Assembly (NCBI GenBank): GCA_020633975.1
Contig: JACKCR010000008.1
Span: 62,001 to 126,000, forward strand
Reading direction: 5' to 3'
DNA: 64,000 nucleotides
Origin: Candidatus Eiseniibacteriota bacterium
GTDB taxonomy: Bacteria; Eisenbacteria; RBG-16-71-46; CAIMUX01
Position numbers and translations under genes: made by a program. Under the pieces are notes generated by a model. The model was not told the origin of the DNA, did no database searches, and saw only the letters and a list, made by a program, of their open reading frames with translations. Below, piece by piece: positions 17,781-27,145 of the stretch (its first letter is position 1; each line of letters begins with the position of its first letter).

Positions 17781-19592
17781 GTGATTCGAAGACCACCGAC
17801 AATCGCCCACGGCGGAATGATCGTCTGCTCCCACCCACTCGCGGCAGAGGCAGGGGCGCAGATGCTCCGGAACGGCGGACATGCCGTCGACGCCGTCGTT
17901 GCCGCGGGCGCCGTACTCGCCGTCGTCGAACCGTCGGCATCCGGGCTCGGCGGCGACGCTTTCTTCCTCGTCGACCACAGAGCCGATCCCGAAGTCGTCG
18001 CCGTCAACGGCAGCGGAGCTGCGCCGCACGCGCTCACGGCCGAGCGGTTTCAGGGGGCGGCGTCGGTCCCTCTTCGGTCCGCGTCGTCCTGCACCACGCC
18101 GGGTTGTGTGCTCGCGTGGTGGGACAGCTGGTCACGGTGGGGTCGACTGCCCTGGGCGGAAGTCCTCGCCCCCGCAGTGCGCCACGCGCGAGAAGGGTTT
18201 CCGATCTCGTGGCGGATGGGACGGGTCCATGCGCGGACGGAGTCGGTGCTCCTCGCGGACCCGGGGCTTCGCGCTGCCTACACCCGCGACGGCCGAGCCC
18301 TCACCACGGGGCAGACCTGTCGGCCGGGAGCGCAGGCGGAGACGCTGGAGGCGATCGCATCGCAGGGTGGACGCGCCTTCTATGAAGGAAGGATTGCCGA
18401 GTCGCTCTGCCGTGGTACCCAGGCGGCCGGCGGGGCGTTGGCCCTGCAGGACCTCGCCGAGCACGAGTCGGTGTTCACGACGCCGTACCGCTCCGAGATC
18501 GGGGATCACGTTCTCCTCGAGCAGCCGCTCCCGAGTCAGGGACTCGTCCTCTCGATCATGTCGGGCCTGGTGGCGGGACACTCTCTGGCGCGAGCGATCG
18601 AACGGCCGGCGGACGAGCTTCATCGCCAGGCGGAAGCAAAGAAGATCGCATTCGCGCTGAAGCACGCGTTCCTCACCGACCCGAAGCACCTGCCGGTTCC
18701 GGAAGAGCAGCTGGTGTCGACGCTACTCTCCGCAGACGTGCTCACACGGCTCTCCAACTTGGTCGACCAGGAGCCGACTCCGCTGGGTCTCGTGTCCGCG
18801 GTGACGATGGAAGCGCTTCGCGAGACGCGGGCCGGACGCGACCTGATCGAGGCGTACGAGTCTGCGGGATTCGATCCTGCCAACCCGCCCCGATCGGGTG
18901 ATGGTGCGACGGACACGACCTATCTCTGTGCAGCCGATCGTGAGGGAAACCAAGTCGGACTGATCCAGTCGGTCTTCCATCCGTACGGCTCCGGGTTCCA
19001 GGAGCCGTCGACGGGTGTGCTGCTCAACAACCGCGCATGTGGGTTCTCCCTTTCGCCCACTCACATCAACTACCTGAAGCCGGGCAAGCGGAGTCTTCAT
19101 ACGCTGAACTCCTACATGGTCCGCCGTGCGGATGGGTCGCCGTGGCTCGTGGGCGGAACTCCGGGCGGCGACAACCAGGTGCAGACGAACCTCCAGATCC
19201 TGCGTCATCTTCTCGCGGGCACGGATCTCTGGTCCGGACCCACGCCGCAGATGAACGGAAACTGGACGCAGGCCCGCCGCTCCCGAAGTGAACGAGCTCG
19301 TCCCCCGTTCTTCGACCTCCTCGCTGTCGCGCTCGAAGCTCCCAGATGGCGACTCGATCCGAACGGGCAGCTACGCATCGAATCGCGGATCCCGAGTCAG
19401 ATTCGGAAGAAGCTCGTGTCCTGGGGACATGACGTCGTTCGGATCGGACCGTGGGAAGGCAGTGGCCTCGCACAGCTCCTGCTCACTCTCTCGGAGGACG
19501 AAGTTGGGTCGGGTGGCGCCGACGAGCGCAAGACGTGCCTCCATGTGGGCGCGACGGATCCTCGTGGAGAAGGCGTTGCACTGGGCGTCTGA
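17781..19592 (+). CDS. Gamma-glutamyltranspeptidase-family protein
   Basis: About 603 residues from a GTG at 17781 (VIRRPPTIAHGGMIVCSHPL); the ORF before this codon has no family similarity. It shows the N-terminal GGT landmarks AAEAGAQMLRNGGHAVDAVV and SASGLGGDAFFLV. The autocleavage and nucleophile Thr lies in GDGATDTTYLCAAD, where classical enzymes have TTHxSVVD, and LLNNRACGFSLSP follows. No long signal peptide is visible, so it may act in the cytoplasm, like other Ntn-hydrolase paralogues of this size. It transfers or hydrolyses gamma-glutamyl groups. It reads away from the efflux operon. Confidence 0.88.
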   Translation: MIRRPPTIAHGGMIVCSHPLAAEAGAQMLRNGGHAVDAVVAAGAVLAVVEPSASGLGGDAFFLVDHRADPEVVAVNGSGAAPHALTAERFQGAASVPLRSASSCTTPGCVLAWWDSWSRWGRLPWAEVLAPAVRHAREGFPISWRMGRVHARTESVLLADPGLRAAYTRDGRALTTGQTCRPGAQAETLEAIASQGGRAFYEGRIAESLCRGTQAAGGALALQDLAEHESVFTTPYRSEIGDHVLLEQPLPSQGLVLSIMSGLVAGHSLARAIERPADELHRQAEAKKIAFALKHAFLTDPKHLPVPEEQLVSTLLSADVLTRLSNLVDQEPTPLGLVSAVTMEALRETRAGRDLIEAYESAGFDPANPPRSGDGATDTTYLCAADREGNQVGLIQSVFHPYGSGFQEPSTGVLLNNRACGFSLSPTHINYLKPGKRSLHTLNSYMVRRADGSPWLVGGTPGGDNQVQTNLQILRHLLAGTDLWSGPTPQMNGNWTQARRSRSERARPPFFDLLAVALEAPRWRLDPNGQLRIESRIPSQIRKKLVSWGHDVVRIGPWEGSGLAQLLLTLSEDEVGSGGADERKTCLHVGATDPRGEGVALGV

Positions 19593-19633
19593 GCCGAAGA
19601 TGAGGCCTCGAACCTACTAGGAGTCAGTCGTCG

Positions 19634-21727
19634 ATGCTGGACTGGGCCGTCGTCTTCGCCGGTACGGTGCTTGGAGTCTTGGTCCTCTTTCGTCCGAAGC
19701 TACTCGGACTGCCCCGCTCGTTCCACGGATCGACCCTTCTCGGGTTCGCTCTCCTCACGATCGGACTGACCGCACCGCTCGTTCTTCGCCCGGAGCAGAT
19801 GATGCTGGAGTCGGGCGCCGAGACCGACGCATTCATCGGGACGTGGGATCTCTGGTGGACGGCACAGGCGATCGGGTCCGGGCAGAACCCGTACTTCACG
19901 GACATGCTCTTCGCCCCCGAAGGCACGGACCTGTCGCTCCACACCCACGCCGTCACCGAAGGAGTGCTGTTCCTTCCTGTCCTCGCGGTGTTTGGGATGG
20001 ACGGACCTCCAGGGATCTTCGGCGTCTACAACTGCATCGTCCTGCTCTCCTTTCTACTCACCGCGTACTTCGCTTATCGACTCGCGCTCACTCTCACGGC
20101 GAGTCGGGATGGATCGATCCTCGCCGGCCTCGTCGTGGGCTTCTCGAACTTCCGATTCGCGAACACCGTTCGTCTCCACGTGCTGTCGATGGAGTGGCTC
20201 GTGCTCCTCATGTGGACGTGGGTGCTCCTTTGGCGATCGCCTCGTCCGGAACGGTGGGTGGGTGTCGCAATTGCCGGCGTGCTCCTGGCGAACGCGTCGC
20301 TCGAGCTGACTGCGTACGCCGCTGTGCTCTTGAGCGTCTGGACTCTCGTCGAGTTGGGGAGTCGCTTCCTACCGAAACGCAATGCAAAGGAACCCGGCGG
20401 CGCAGATGGTTCGAAGAAGCCCAGCGGTACGCATGGTTCGAAGGAGCCCGGCGGTACGCATGGTTCGAAGAGGCCCGGCGGTGCGAATGGCTCGAACAGG
20501 CCCGGCGGTACGAATGGCTCGAAGGATCCCAGTGCGTCCGTGCGTCCGAAGGGCGCCAACGCGACGACCGCAAAGGAAACCGTGGCGCACCCCCGCGCGA
20601 ACTCGCCTCTCATGTCCGCAATCGGCAAGGGCGCGTGGGGACCGATCGTGGCGGCGGTCATCAGCGTGCTCGGGCTGACGCCTCTCCTGGTCCGCCTCCT
20701 TCCCCGACTGGGTGATCGCCCGGCATTCGAGCCGCGACTGGCCGAGCACTTCTCCGCGGACCTTCTCGACTTCATCATCCCCAACCCGCGCCATCCGATC
20801 TGGGGACACGACTTCGCGCGCAAGACCGCGGGGCTCCATCTCGGAGACGACGGCTTCGGGCAGAGCGTCGGCATCGTCGTGTTGCTTCTCTTCGTGGGCG
20901 CGGGGATCCAGGCGTTTCGCACCGGGCGAGGTCGTCGTTGGTGGCTCGGGGGACTGGCGTGTCTTCTCCTTGCGCTCGGCCCGACCCTGCACGTCGCCGG
21001 GAAATCCGTAGGGCTCCCGATGCCTCAGAAGATCCTCTCCGCGATCGTCCCGATCCTGGGACAGTCCCGAACCCCGATCCGTTGGATGGCCCCGGCCTCG
21101 CTCTGCATCGGAATGTCGATTGCGTGGGGGTGGGCGGCGCTGCGGGGGCCGTTGCGTCGGGACTTCGATCTTGCCGCGGTTGGCGTGTTCGTCTTCCTTC
21201 TCGTGACGATGCTCGCGGCTCCGATGCAGTTCACGGAGGAGCCGATCCCGGAGGTCTACCACTACGTCGGTGACGTCTCCAACAAGGGAGGGCTTGGTCG
21301 TGCGACCTTGCTCCACCTCCCGGGCATGTTGCCGCGGGAAGCGATGCTCTATCAAACCATCCACGGACAACGGATGATCGAAGACGTGAGTCCGGCGGTT
21401 CCGCTCCACGATGCGGAGTTGGTTGCGCTGACGGATCCCCGGTACGCGATCTTCGTCCGCGAACTGGGGCAGCCGGGTGCACTCGCGGCCCTCGGCTCTG
21501 ACGGCATCGCGCGGGCCGCCGCAGACTTGCGGGCCTATCTCGAGCAGTTCGAGATCCGCTGGATCATCGTCCCTTCGGACCGTGTGTACCACGAGTGGGC
21601 GCTGGGATCGCTCTTCCCGGAGTCGGCTTTCGGCCGTCCGCTCTACGACGCGTACCGAGAGAACCTGAGGCTTCTCCGGCCCATCGAGGAACTGGAGATG
21701 CAGGGCTTCACCGTCTTCCGCTTCTAA
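19634..21727 (+). CDS. Polytopic membrane protein, GT-C glycosyltransferase-like
   Basis: 697 residues with about ten hydrophobic segments (WAVVFAGTVLGVLVLF, FLPVLAVFGMDGPPGIFGVY and others). A long first loop ends in DLWWTAQAIGSGQNPYFTDM, an arrangement seen in GT-C type lipid-linked sugar transferases and in YfhO-like proteins. The acceptor and donor are unknown. The loop after residue 250 carries five 9-residue repeats, PGGTHGSKE-like. The C-terminal soluble part (IEDVSPAVPLHDAELVALTD) may be periplasmic. It follows the transpeptidase by 41 nt and ends at a strong hairpin terminator. Confidence 0.72.
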   Translation: MLDWAVVFAGTVLGVLVLFRPKLLGLPRSFHGSTLLGFALLTIGLTAPLVLRPEQMMLESGAETDAFIGTWDLWWTAQAIGSGQNPYFTDMLFAPEGTDLSLHTHAVTEGVLFLPVLAVFGMDGPPGIFGVYNCIVLLSFLLTAYFAYRLALTLTASRDGSILAGLVVGFSNFRFANTVRLHVLSMEWLVLLMWTWVLLWRSPRPERWVGVAIAGVLLANASLELTAYAAVLLSVWTLVELGSRFLPKRNAKEPGGADGSKKPSGTHGSKEPGGTHGSKRPGGANGSNRPGGTNGSKDPSASVRPKGANATTAKETVAHPRANSPLMSAIGKGAWGPIVAAVISVLGLTPLLVRLLPRLGDRPAFEPRLAEHFSADLLDFIIPNPRHPIWGHDFARKTAGLHLGDDGFGQSVGIVVLLLFVGAGIQAFRTGRGRRWWLGGLACLLLALGPTLHVAGKSVGLPMPQKILSAIVPILGQSRTPIRWMAPASLCIGMSIAWGWAALRGPLRRDFDLAAVGVFVFLLVTMLAAPMQFTEEPIPEVYHYVGDVSNKGGLGRATLLHLPGMLPREAMLYQTIHGQRMIEDVSPAVPLHDAELVALTDPRYAIFVRELGQPGALAALGSDGIARAAADLRAYLEQFEIRWIIVPSDRVYHEWALGSLFPESAFGRPLYDAYRENLRLLRPIEELEMQGFTVFRF
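20390..20524 (+). repeat. 27-bp tandem repeat, five copies, coding
   Basis: Five head-to-tail copies of a 27-bp unit (CCCGGCGGTACGCATGG core) encode 9-residue repeats EPGGADGSK, KPSGTHGSK, EPGGTHGSK, RPGGANGSN and RPGGTNGSK. The insert is in frame and lies in a hydrophilic loop of the membrane protein, so copy number could vary without breaking the frame. Confidence 0.85.
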
Positions 21728-21735
21728 AGAAGCGC

Positions 21736-21776
21736 GGAGACGGAGTCGGCGGCAACGCGACTCCGTCTCCACTTTC
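21736..21776. terminator. Hairpin terminator between convergent genes
   Basis: A 13-bp perfect stem, GGAGACGGAGTCG (21736-21748) with its complement at 21758-21770, has a 9-nt loop and is followed by ACTTTC. It lies 9 nt after the membrane-protein stop and before the minus-strand stop at 21838. Confidence 0.75.
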
Positions 21777-21837
21777 GCCGCTGCACTCGGGGGCTCGGAA
21801 CTGGACTGAATCGAGCACAGCGGACGACTCGTCTACG

Positions 21838-24800
21838 TCACCTCATCAGCAACACCTTCTGCGAGAGCGTCCGGTCCGGTGTCCAGAGCTTGACGAAGTA
21901 GGTGCCGCTCACGGAGTCGCGACCGAGATCGTTCCTACCGTTCCACGTGACCGTGTGCTCACCGGCCTTCAGAGTCCCCTCCTGGAGGAGACGGATCCGT
22001 CGGCCGGTCGCATCGAACACTTCGACCCTCACGTCGGTCGGACGGTCGAGTTGGAACTTCAGCTGCGTGCTGGTCGTGAACGGTGTCGGCAGCGCGCGCA
22101 GTGAAAGCAGGTGACCGGCGATGGCGGGGAGTCCGTCCACGGTGGACGACTCGTACACGATCTCCGCTGGCGTGATGCCGGCCGCGGCGACGGGTACCCA
22201 CGCCGTACCGCGTGCCAAAGCTCCGCCCGGATCTACCGAACCGTCGCGATGGAGCAGCGGAAGGTCCTGCGACAGGATGACCGGACGCACGATCCTTCGG
22301 ACGCAGCGGAGGAACCGACCCTTCACCTGGATCACACGAGACTGACCGATCTCGAGACCGAGCCGACCTTCCACGGCTTCTCCGGTGGGGAGATCGTCCA
22401 GCGAAAGCACAGGCCAGTCGTCAGGCGAGAGGAGCCCTTCCTCGATCCGGTAGTCGAACACACCTTCGGGGTCCGAGTGGTTCACGATCCGGAACTCGAG
22501 GGTCGCTTCGGTCGACGTCGAATCGGAGAACTCGGCCTGCAGGACCGGCGTGAGGGCCTGGATCTCCCAGCCGTCGTCGTCGCCGACAGAGAGGATGTGT
22601 CCTGTCGCCACGAGATCGCATGGACCGGACTCATCGCCTTCTCGCCAGGCGCGGAACTCCCAGCACGCGCGATCGCCTGGGGACATTCCGCTCGGGCAGT
22701 CGACCAGGATCGGAGACACCTGGATGCAGGTGCCCGGATTGACCGTCACCATTCCGGACGACGCTGGGAAGAAGTTGGTCGGGCCGTCCACGTCGCAACC
22801 GGTGCCGGTCGGGAGTCCGGCTAGCTCCCAGTTGTAGGTCACCGGGCTCGCACCGTAGTTGCAGATCTCCGCGGTGATGTTCACCTGCGCGATGCCTGGC
22901 GTGCAGCGGACGACCTCGGTGGTCGAGATGGTGTCGCGACACTTCCCGGACGTTCCCGCCATGTAGAGATCATCGACCTCAGTCGGCGTGAGCACGCGGT
23001 GGAAGAACTCCACTTCGTCGATCCATCCGTGGAAGTCCTCGGCCGTGGGCGTTCCGCCGATATGGAACGGCTGGTTGTTCGAGAAGCTTCCGTACGCGCC
23101 CGGGGTCGTGTCCTGGAAGATCTGTGCGCCATCCACATAGAGACGGACGTCGCCGGAGGACACCGTGAGCACAACGAGATGCCAGCTCGCGTCGGAGACG
23201 AGGTATCCGGTCACGGCCGAGCTGGCGTTCCCGGTGCCGACGATGTCGTAGCCGAGGAAGCCGTCCTGTGCGAAGAGAGAGTACCCGCGGTTCGCGGATC
23301 CGAACTTCTCGACGAACACCTCCCGACCGGCGGCGTCGAGGTCGTCGGCCCGAACCCAGGCATCGACAGAGAACGTCCCGTTCGGGTTGAGCTTGGAGTT
23401 GTTCGGCACGTCGACGCGGTCACCGTCTCCGTCGAAGTAGAACGCATCGCCGACGTGACCCGGGGTGTAGGTCGCGTTGCCGATCAGCGCTCCGTTCGCC
23501 GGTGCCGAGACGAGGTCGACGACGGACGTCGAGACGTCACCTGGGTACCAAGCGCAGAGTCCAGGCGGAGGCGGCGTGCAGCAGACAGGCGGCGCACAGC
23601 TACAGCAGTACGTCACGTCGATCGTCATGTAGTCGACTCCGGTGTCGTCCTGGATCAGGACGTCGAGGTCCCCATCCTGGAGCGCGGCGAGGATGTTCGT
23701 GACGCCGAAGATGCTCGCCGGAAGGTTCGCGAGGTCGAGGCAGAACGTGAGATCCTCACCGGCTTCCCAGAGACCGTCCGGATCGAGGTTGTTGAGGCTG
23801 ATCGACCAAACGGGGGCGCCGTTCTCGTAGAAGTAGAACGAGTCCGTGTCGGGGTCGTTGTTCTGGGAGTTACTACTCGCGCGGATCCGCATGCAGACGA
23901 TCGCGCCGGTCACGGTGCAGGTCGTCGGCCATCCCGTCATCGTTTCCCCGAAGCACTGCTGGTCGGCGATCGCGTCGTAGAACGGGAGCGCTCCGTTCGA
24001 GCAGTTGTTCATCGCGGGGAGGAGATCCGCACCTGGATTGGTTGGTTCGGGCGGGTAGTTGAACGAGTCGATGTTTCCGAATGTGCCTGAGAAGACGCTC
24101 GTATCGGGACACGCCTCGACGTTCCCGAAGTCGAGTCCAGTCACGAGTTGCCCAAACTGTAGCGTCTGCACGTAGGACACACTGGCGGGCGTCGTCTGCG
24201 TCCATCCGGCTTCCACCTCTTCATGGATGACGTAGCGGTCCGGCGGAAGATCGGTGAAGCAGTACTCGCCGTTGGCGTCCGTGAGCTGAGACGCCAAGAC
24301 GCCGGTGGAGTTCGAGAGCACGATCTCCCAGTTCGCGAGCGGAGGCTCGCCTGCGTCCCAGACACCGTTGCAGTTCTGATCGTGGAACTTCTGCCCGCAG
24401 ACCTTGGCGGGATCGGGACAGCAGGTTTCGACGGCGAGGTCGATGAAGTCCACGATCGTGCCATTCTCGATCAGGATGTCGAGGTCCCCATCCTGGAGGG
24501 CCGCGATGATGTTCGTCGTACCGAAGAGGTCCGGCGGAAGCATCGAGAGGTCGAGCGTGAAGACGCCGCTCTGGCCGGGGCTCCAACCTCCCGCCCCGGG
24601 GAGTGACGCGATCGGTAGCGACCAGATCATCGACGCTCCCTGCCAGAAGGAGATCGTGTCGTCGGTTGGGGACTCGTCCGAAGCCAGGAGCCCGAACGTC
24701 ATCTCTGCTCCGAGGACGAGGCAGCTATCCGACCAACAGCTATGCGTCTCTGCGAAGCAACGTCCCTGCGCTGGGAAGGTGTCGTAGTCCGTGAGCACAG

Positions 24801-26193
24801 GAAGCGTGCCGCAGAATCCAGAGATGGCGGCGAGGAAAGTCGGACTCGGATTCGAGGGTTCGTTGTTCGTCGGGTCGTACTGGTCCTGGGATCCACCAAA
24901 GCAGACCGTAGTCTGCGGCTCGAAGCAGTCCTCCTCAGCGTTCCCGAAGTCCAATCCGGTCTGCTGGTGACCCGGAGGAAGGAACAGGGAGTATCCGGTC
25001 GTGAGAGGGGCAGTCTGGTACCAAGCGGCTTGAGCCACTTCCGCGAGAACGTAGTTTCCGGAGGCGACGCCCATGATCGAGTACTCACCCGCGAGATTCG
25101 TGACGCGTGTCTCTACCGCCGTACCGGTGCCGTCCCGGAGTTCGATCGTCCAACCGGCGATGCCGTTCTCGGAGATGTCCTTGATCCCGTCCTGGTCGGC
25201 GTCGTCCCACTTCATTCCGGAAATGCAGATGTTGTCGAAGCGTTGGACCCGATTGTTGTCCCGATCGGTCACGAACACGTAACAACCGCAGATGGCGATG
25301 TCTTCTGGGACCATGAACTCGCCGGCGCCGGAGCCGGTCGTGCCCCATTGCGTGAGGTACGTGCTGCTGCCATTGAACGGGGAGAACTTCTGCACGCGGT
25401 CGATGCTCGCGCCTGCGTCCGTCACGTAGATCTTGGAGTCGGAGTCCGAATCGAGGCCACGGGGTCCGGAGAACTGACCGTTGCCGGTTCCAGCCGTACC
25501 GATGGTCCCGAGGAAACCACCCGCGAGGTTGAAGACTTGCGTCCACGAGGTGTTGACGAGGTCCGTGACGAGGATCTGCGCCGTGGTAGGCGAGCCGGTG
25601 ATGCCATATGGCTGCTGGAACTGACCGGGACCCGAACCGAACGTGCCGAAGGAGCTGATGAACGCGTAGGGAGCAAAGGTCTGGAAGCGCTGAACCCGTG
25701 CGTTGCCGGTGTCGGTCACCCAAACGGTCGAGCCGTCGTAGTGGATGTGCGAAGGAGAGTCGAACTCACCTGTGTTCGTTCCGGGAACTCCGAATCTGTT
25801 GATGTAGACCCCGAACGGGTCGAAGACTTGGACTCGATTGTTTCCCGTGTCGACGACGTAGACGTCACCGTTCGATGCGACGGCGATTCCGATCGGATGC
25901 CGGAACTCTCCTTCCGCCTGACCGGTCCCACCCCAGGAGAGGAGGAAGTTGCCTGCAGAGTCGAACTTCTGCACTCGGTCGTTGTTCGTGTCGACCACGT
26001 AGACGTCGCAGTTCGAGTCCACGGCGATCCCGTGCGGTGAGTCGAACTCGCCGTCCAGCGCGCCGGGGGTCCCCCACTGGAGGACGTATCCTGGAGGTCC
26101 GTCTGCGGCGCGAGTCGAGCTGGATGTGATTCCGCCGAGCAGAGCCACGGCCGCTGCGGCGAAGAGTGTGCGACGGATCCAAGTTGCAAGCAT
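21838..26193 (-). CDS. Giant secreted NHL/SdrD-B/LamG protein with FlgD-type C-terminal sorting domain
   Basis: 1451 residues with a signal peptide (MLATWIRRTLFAAAAVALLG). Domain order: an NHL-repeat propeller (about 35-330; units such as DSPHGIAVDSNCDVYVVDTN); an SdrD-B/Cna-B domain (about 335-420); a DUF-like beta unit ending DGDLDILIENGT; a second SdrD-B domain (KVCGQKFHDQNCNGVWDAGE); a second beta unit ending DGDLDVLIQDDTG; a LamG-type lectin domain (GDGDRVDVPNNSKLNPNG); and finally a FlgD-Ig-like sorting domain (VRVEVFDATGRRIRLL, KVLLMR end). That tail marks export through a C-terminal-signal pathway in FCB-type bacteria. GGGGGAGG precedes the ATG. Confidence 0.9.
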   Translation of the reverse strand: MLATWIRRTLFAAAAVALLGGITSSSTRAADGPPGYVLQWGTPGALDGEFDSPHGIAVDSNCDVYVVDTNNDRVQKFDSAGNFLLSWGGTGQAEGEFRHPIGIAVASNGDVYVVDTGNNRVQVFDPFGVYINRFGVPGTNTGEFDSPSHIHYDGSTVWVTDTGNARVQRFQTFAPYAFISSFGTFGSGPGQFQQPYGITGSPTTAQILVTDLVNTSWTQVFNLAGGFLGTIGTAGTGNGQFSGPRGLDSDSDSKIYVTDAGASIDRVQKFSPFNGSSTYLTQWGTTGSGAGEFMVPEDIAICGCYVFVTDRDNNRVQRFDNICISGMKWDDADQDGIKDISENGIAGWTIELRDGTGTAVETRVTNLAGEYSIMGVASGNYVLAEVAQAAWYQTAPLTTGYSLFLPPGHQQTGLDFGNAEEDCFEPQTTVCFGGSQDQYDPTNNEPSNPSPTFLAAISGFCGTLPVLTDYDTFPAQGRCFAETHSCWSDSCLVLGAEMTFGLLASDESPTDDTISFWQGASMIWSLPIASLPGAGGWSPGQSGVFTLDLSMLPPDLFGTTNIIAALQDGDLDILIENGTIVDFIDLAVETCCPDPAKVCGQKFHDQNCNGVWDAGEPPLANWEIVLSNSTGVLASQLTDANGEYCFTDLPPDRYVIHEEVEAGWTQTTPASVSYVQTLQFGQLVTGLDFGNVEACPDTSVFSGTFGNIDSFNYPPEPTNPGADLLPAMNNCSNGALPFYDAIADQQCFGETMTGWPTTCTVTGAIVCMRIRASSNSQNNDPDTDSFYFYENGAPVWSISLNNLDPDGLWEAGEDLTFCLDLANLPASIFGVTNILAALQDGDLDVLIQDDTGVDYMTIDVTYCCSCAPPVCCTPPPPGLCAWYPGDVSTSVVDLVSAPANGALIGNATYTPGHVGDAFYFDGDGDRVDVPNNSKLNPNGTFSVDAWVRADDLDAAGREVFVEKFGSANRGYSLFAQDGFLGYDIVGTGNASSAVTGYLVSDASWHLVVLTVSSGDVRLYVDGAQIFQDTTPGAYGSFSNNQPFHIGGTPTAEDFHGWIDEVEFFHRVLTPTEVDDLYMAGTSGKCRDTISTTEVVRCTPGIAQVNITAEICNYGASPVTYNWELAGLPTGTGCDVDGPTNFFPASSGMVTVNPGTCIQVSPILVDCPSGMSPGDRACWEFRAWREGDESGPCDLVATGHILSVGDDDGWEIQALTPVLQAEFSDSTSTEATLEFRIVNHSDPEGVFDYRIEEGLLSPDDWPVLSLDDLPTGEAVEGRLGLEIGQSRVIQVKGRFLRCVRRIVRPVILSQDLPLLHRDGSVDPGGALARGTAWVPVAAAGITPAEIVYESSTVDGLPAIAGHLLSLRALPTPFTTSTQLKFQLDRPTDVRVEVFDATGRRIRLLQEGTLKAGEHTVTWNGRNDLGRDSVSGTYFVKLWTPDRTLSQKVLLMR

Positions 26194-26267
26194 GGGACCT
26201 CCCCCGGGAACGCGACGACGGATCCTCGGGCTGCGGCTGCCCGGGGGACCCGTCTCGGAAGACTCTG

Positions 26268-26276
26268 GTATACTGG
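26268..26276 (+). promoter_or_regulatory. Extended -10 element upstream of the sigma/kinase pair
   Basis: TGGTATACT matches an extended -10 box. No convincing -35 is seen 17 nt upstream. It is the best promoter candidate in the 254-bp gap before the sigma factor gene at 26447. Confidence 0.35.
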
Positions 26277-26446
26277 AAGATGCAACGGCGCCGAGGAGTC
26301 GGTAGGTTACGGCACCAACCGAGCCGACCCTCGATCGTCCAGGTAGCGAAAACGGAGTGTGGATTGCGACACGGTTTCTTCATCGGCCGCCGGAAGTTCG
26401 TCGACGGCCGCCTGGGTCGAGGTCCTGGGCTCCGTTTGGGGGCGCT

Positions 26447-27145
26447 GTGACCCGTCCTGACGATGCCGAATCCACTCCTCGCGACTCCGCGTCGCATCCC
26501 GATACCGAGGACTCCGCGTCGCGCCCCTTTCCCGAGGACTCCTCGCCGAGTCGCGCCTCCAGTGACTCGGCGCCGCGCCCCACTCGCGATGGACTCTCTT
26601 CTCTGTTCGAGCACGCGACTGTCGGCAGCTCCGTAGATCTCGACAAGGTTCTCCCGGTCGTCTATCAGGAGTTGCGGGCGATCGCGGCGAACTACGTCCG
26701 ACAGGAGCGTCCTGGGCACACACTCCAGCCGACGGCGCTCACTCACGAGGCGTACCTACGGCTTCGTGATTCCCAAGACGTCACGTGGAAGAGTCGCGCG
26801 CACCTCATCGCAATCGCAGCGAGAGCGATGCGGCATGCACTCGTCGACCACGCCCGGGCCCGGCGGGCACAGAAGCGTGGAGGCGGTGGCATCGCACTCG
26901 AGACCGCCGCGATGCAAGACTCGAACTCCCTCCCTACCCTGGACCTCTTGGAGCTGGACAGTGCACTCGAAGAGTTGGGCCAGGAGGACGAACGGAAGCT
27001 GGGCATCGTCGAGATGCTCTACTTCGGTGGGCTGACGACGACGGAGGCCGCTGACGTGCTCGGCGTGTCTCGTCGGACTGTCGAGCGCGACTGGCGGTTC
27101 GCCCGCGCCTGGCTTCTCAAGAAGCTCCATCCGTCTCACCCATGA
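26447..27145 (+). CDS. ECF sigma factor of the Acidobacteria-type (Sig-70_X6) group
   Basis: About 232 residues from a GTG preceded by GGGGG. After a Ser/Asp/Pro-rich N-terminus (about 60 residues, with the repeated unit EDSASRP or similar), region 2 reads LDKVLPVVYQELRAIAANYV and LTHEAYLRLRDSQDVTWKSR. Region 4 is GLTTTEAADVLGVSRRTVER. This is the ECF group often encoded next to a Pkn-type kinase. It lacks an obvious anti-sigma gene. Its stop overlaps the kinase start (ATGA), so kinase and sigma factor are co-translated; phosphorylation-based control is a fair inference. Confidence 0.9.
   Translation: MTRPDDAESTPRDSASHPDTEDSASRPFPEDSSPSRASSDSAPRPTRDGLSSLFEHATVGSSVDLDKVLPVVYQELRAIAANYVRQERPGHTLQPTALTHEAYLRLRDSQDVTWKSRAHLIAIAARAMRHALVDHARARRAQKRGGGGIALETAAMQDSNSLPTLDLLELDSALEELGQEDERKLGIVEMLYFGGLTTTEAADVLGVSRRTVERDWRFARAWLLKKLHPSHP

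Noticed and set aside
20390-20524. Collagen-like domain
   Set aside because: The repeat period is nine with PGG once per unit, not continuous G-x-y triplets.
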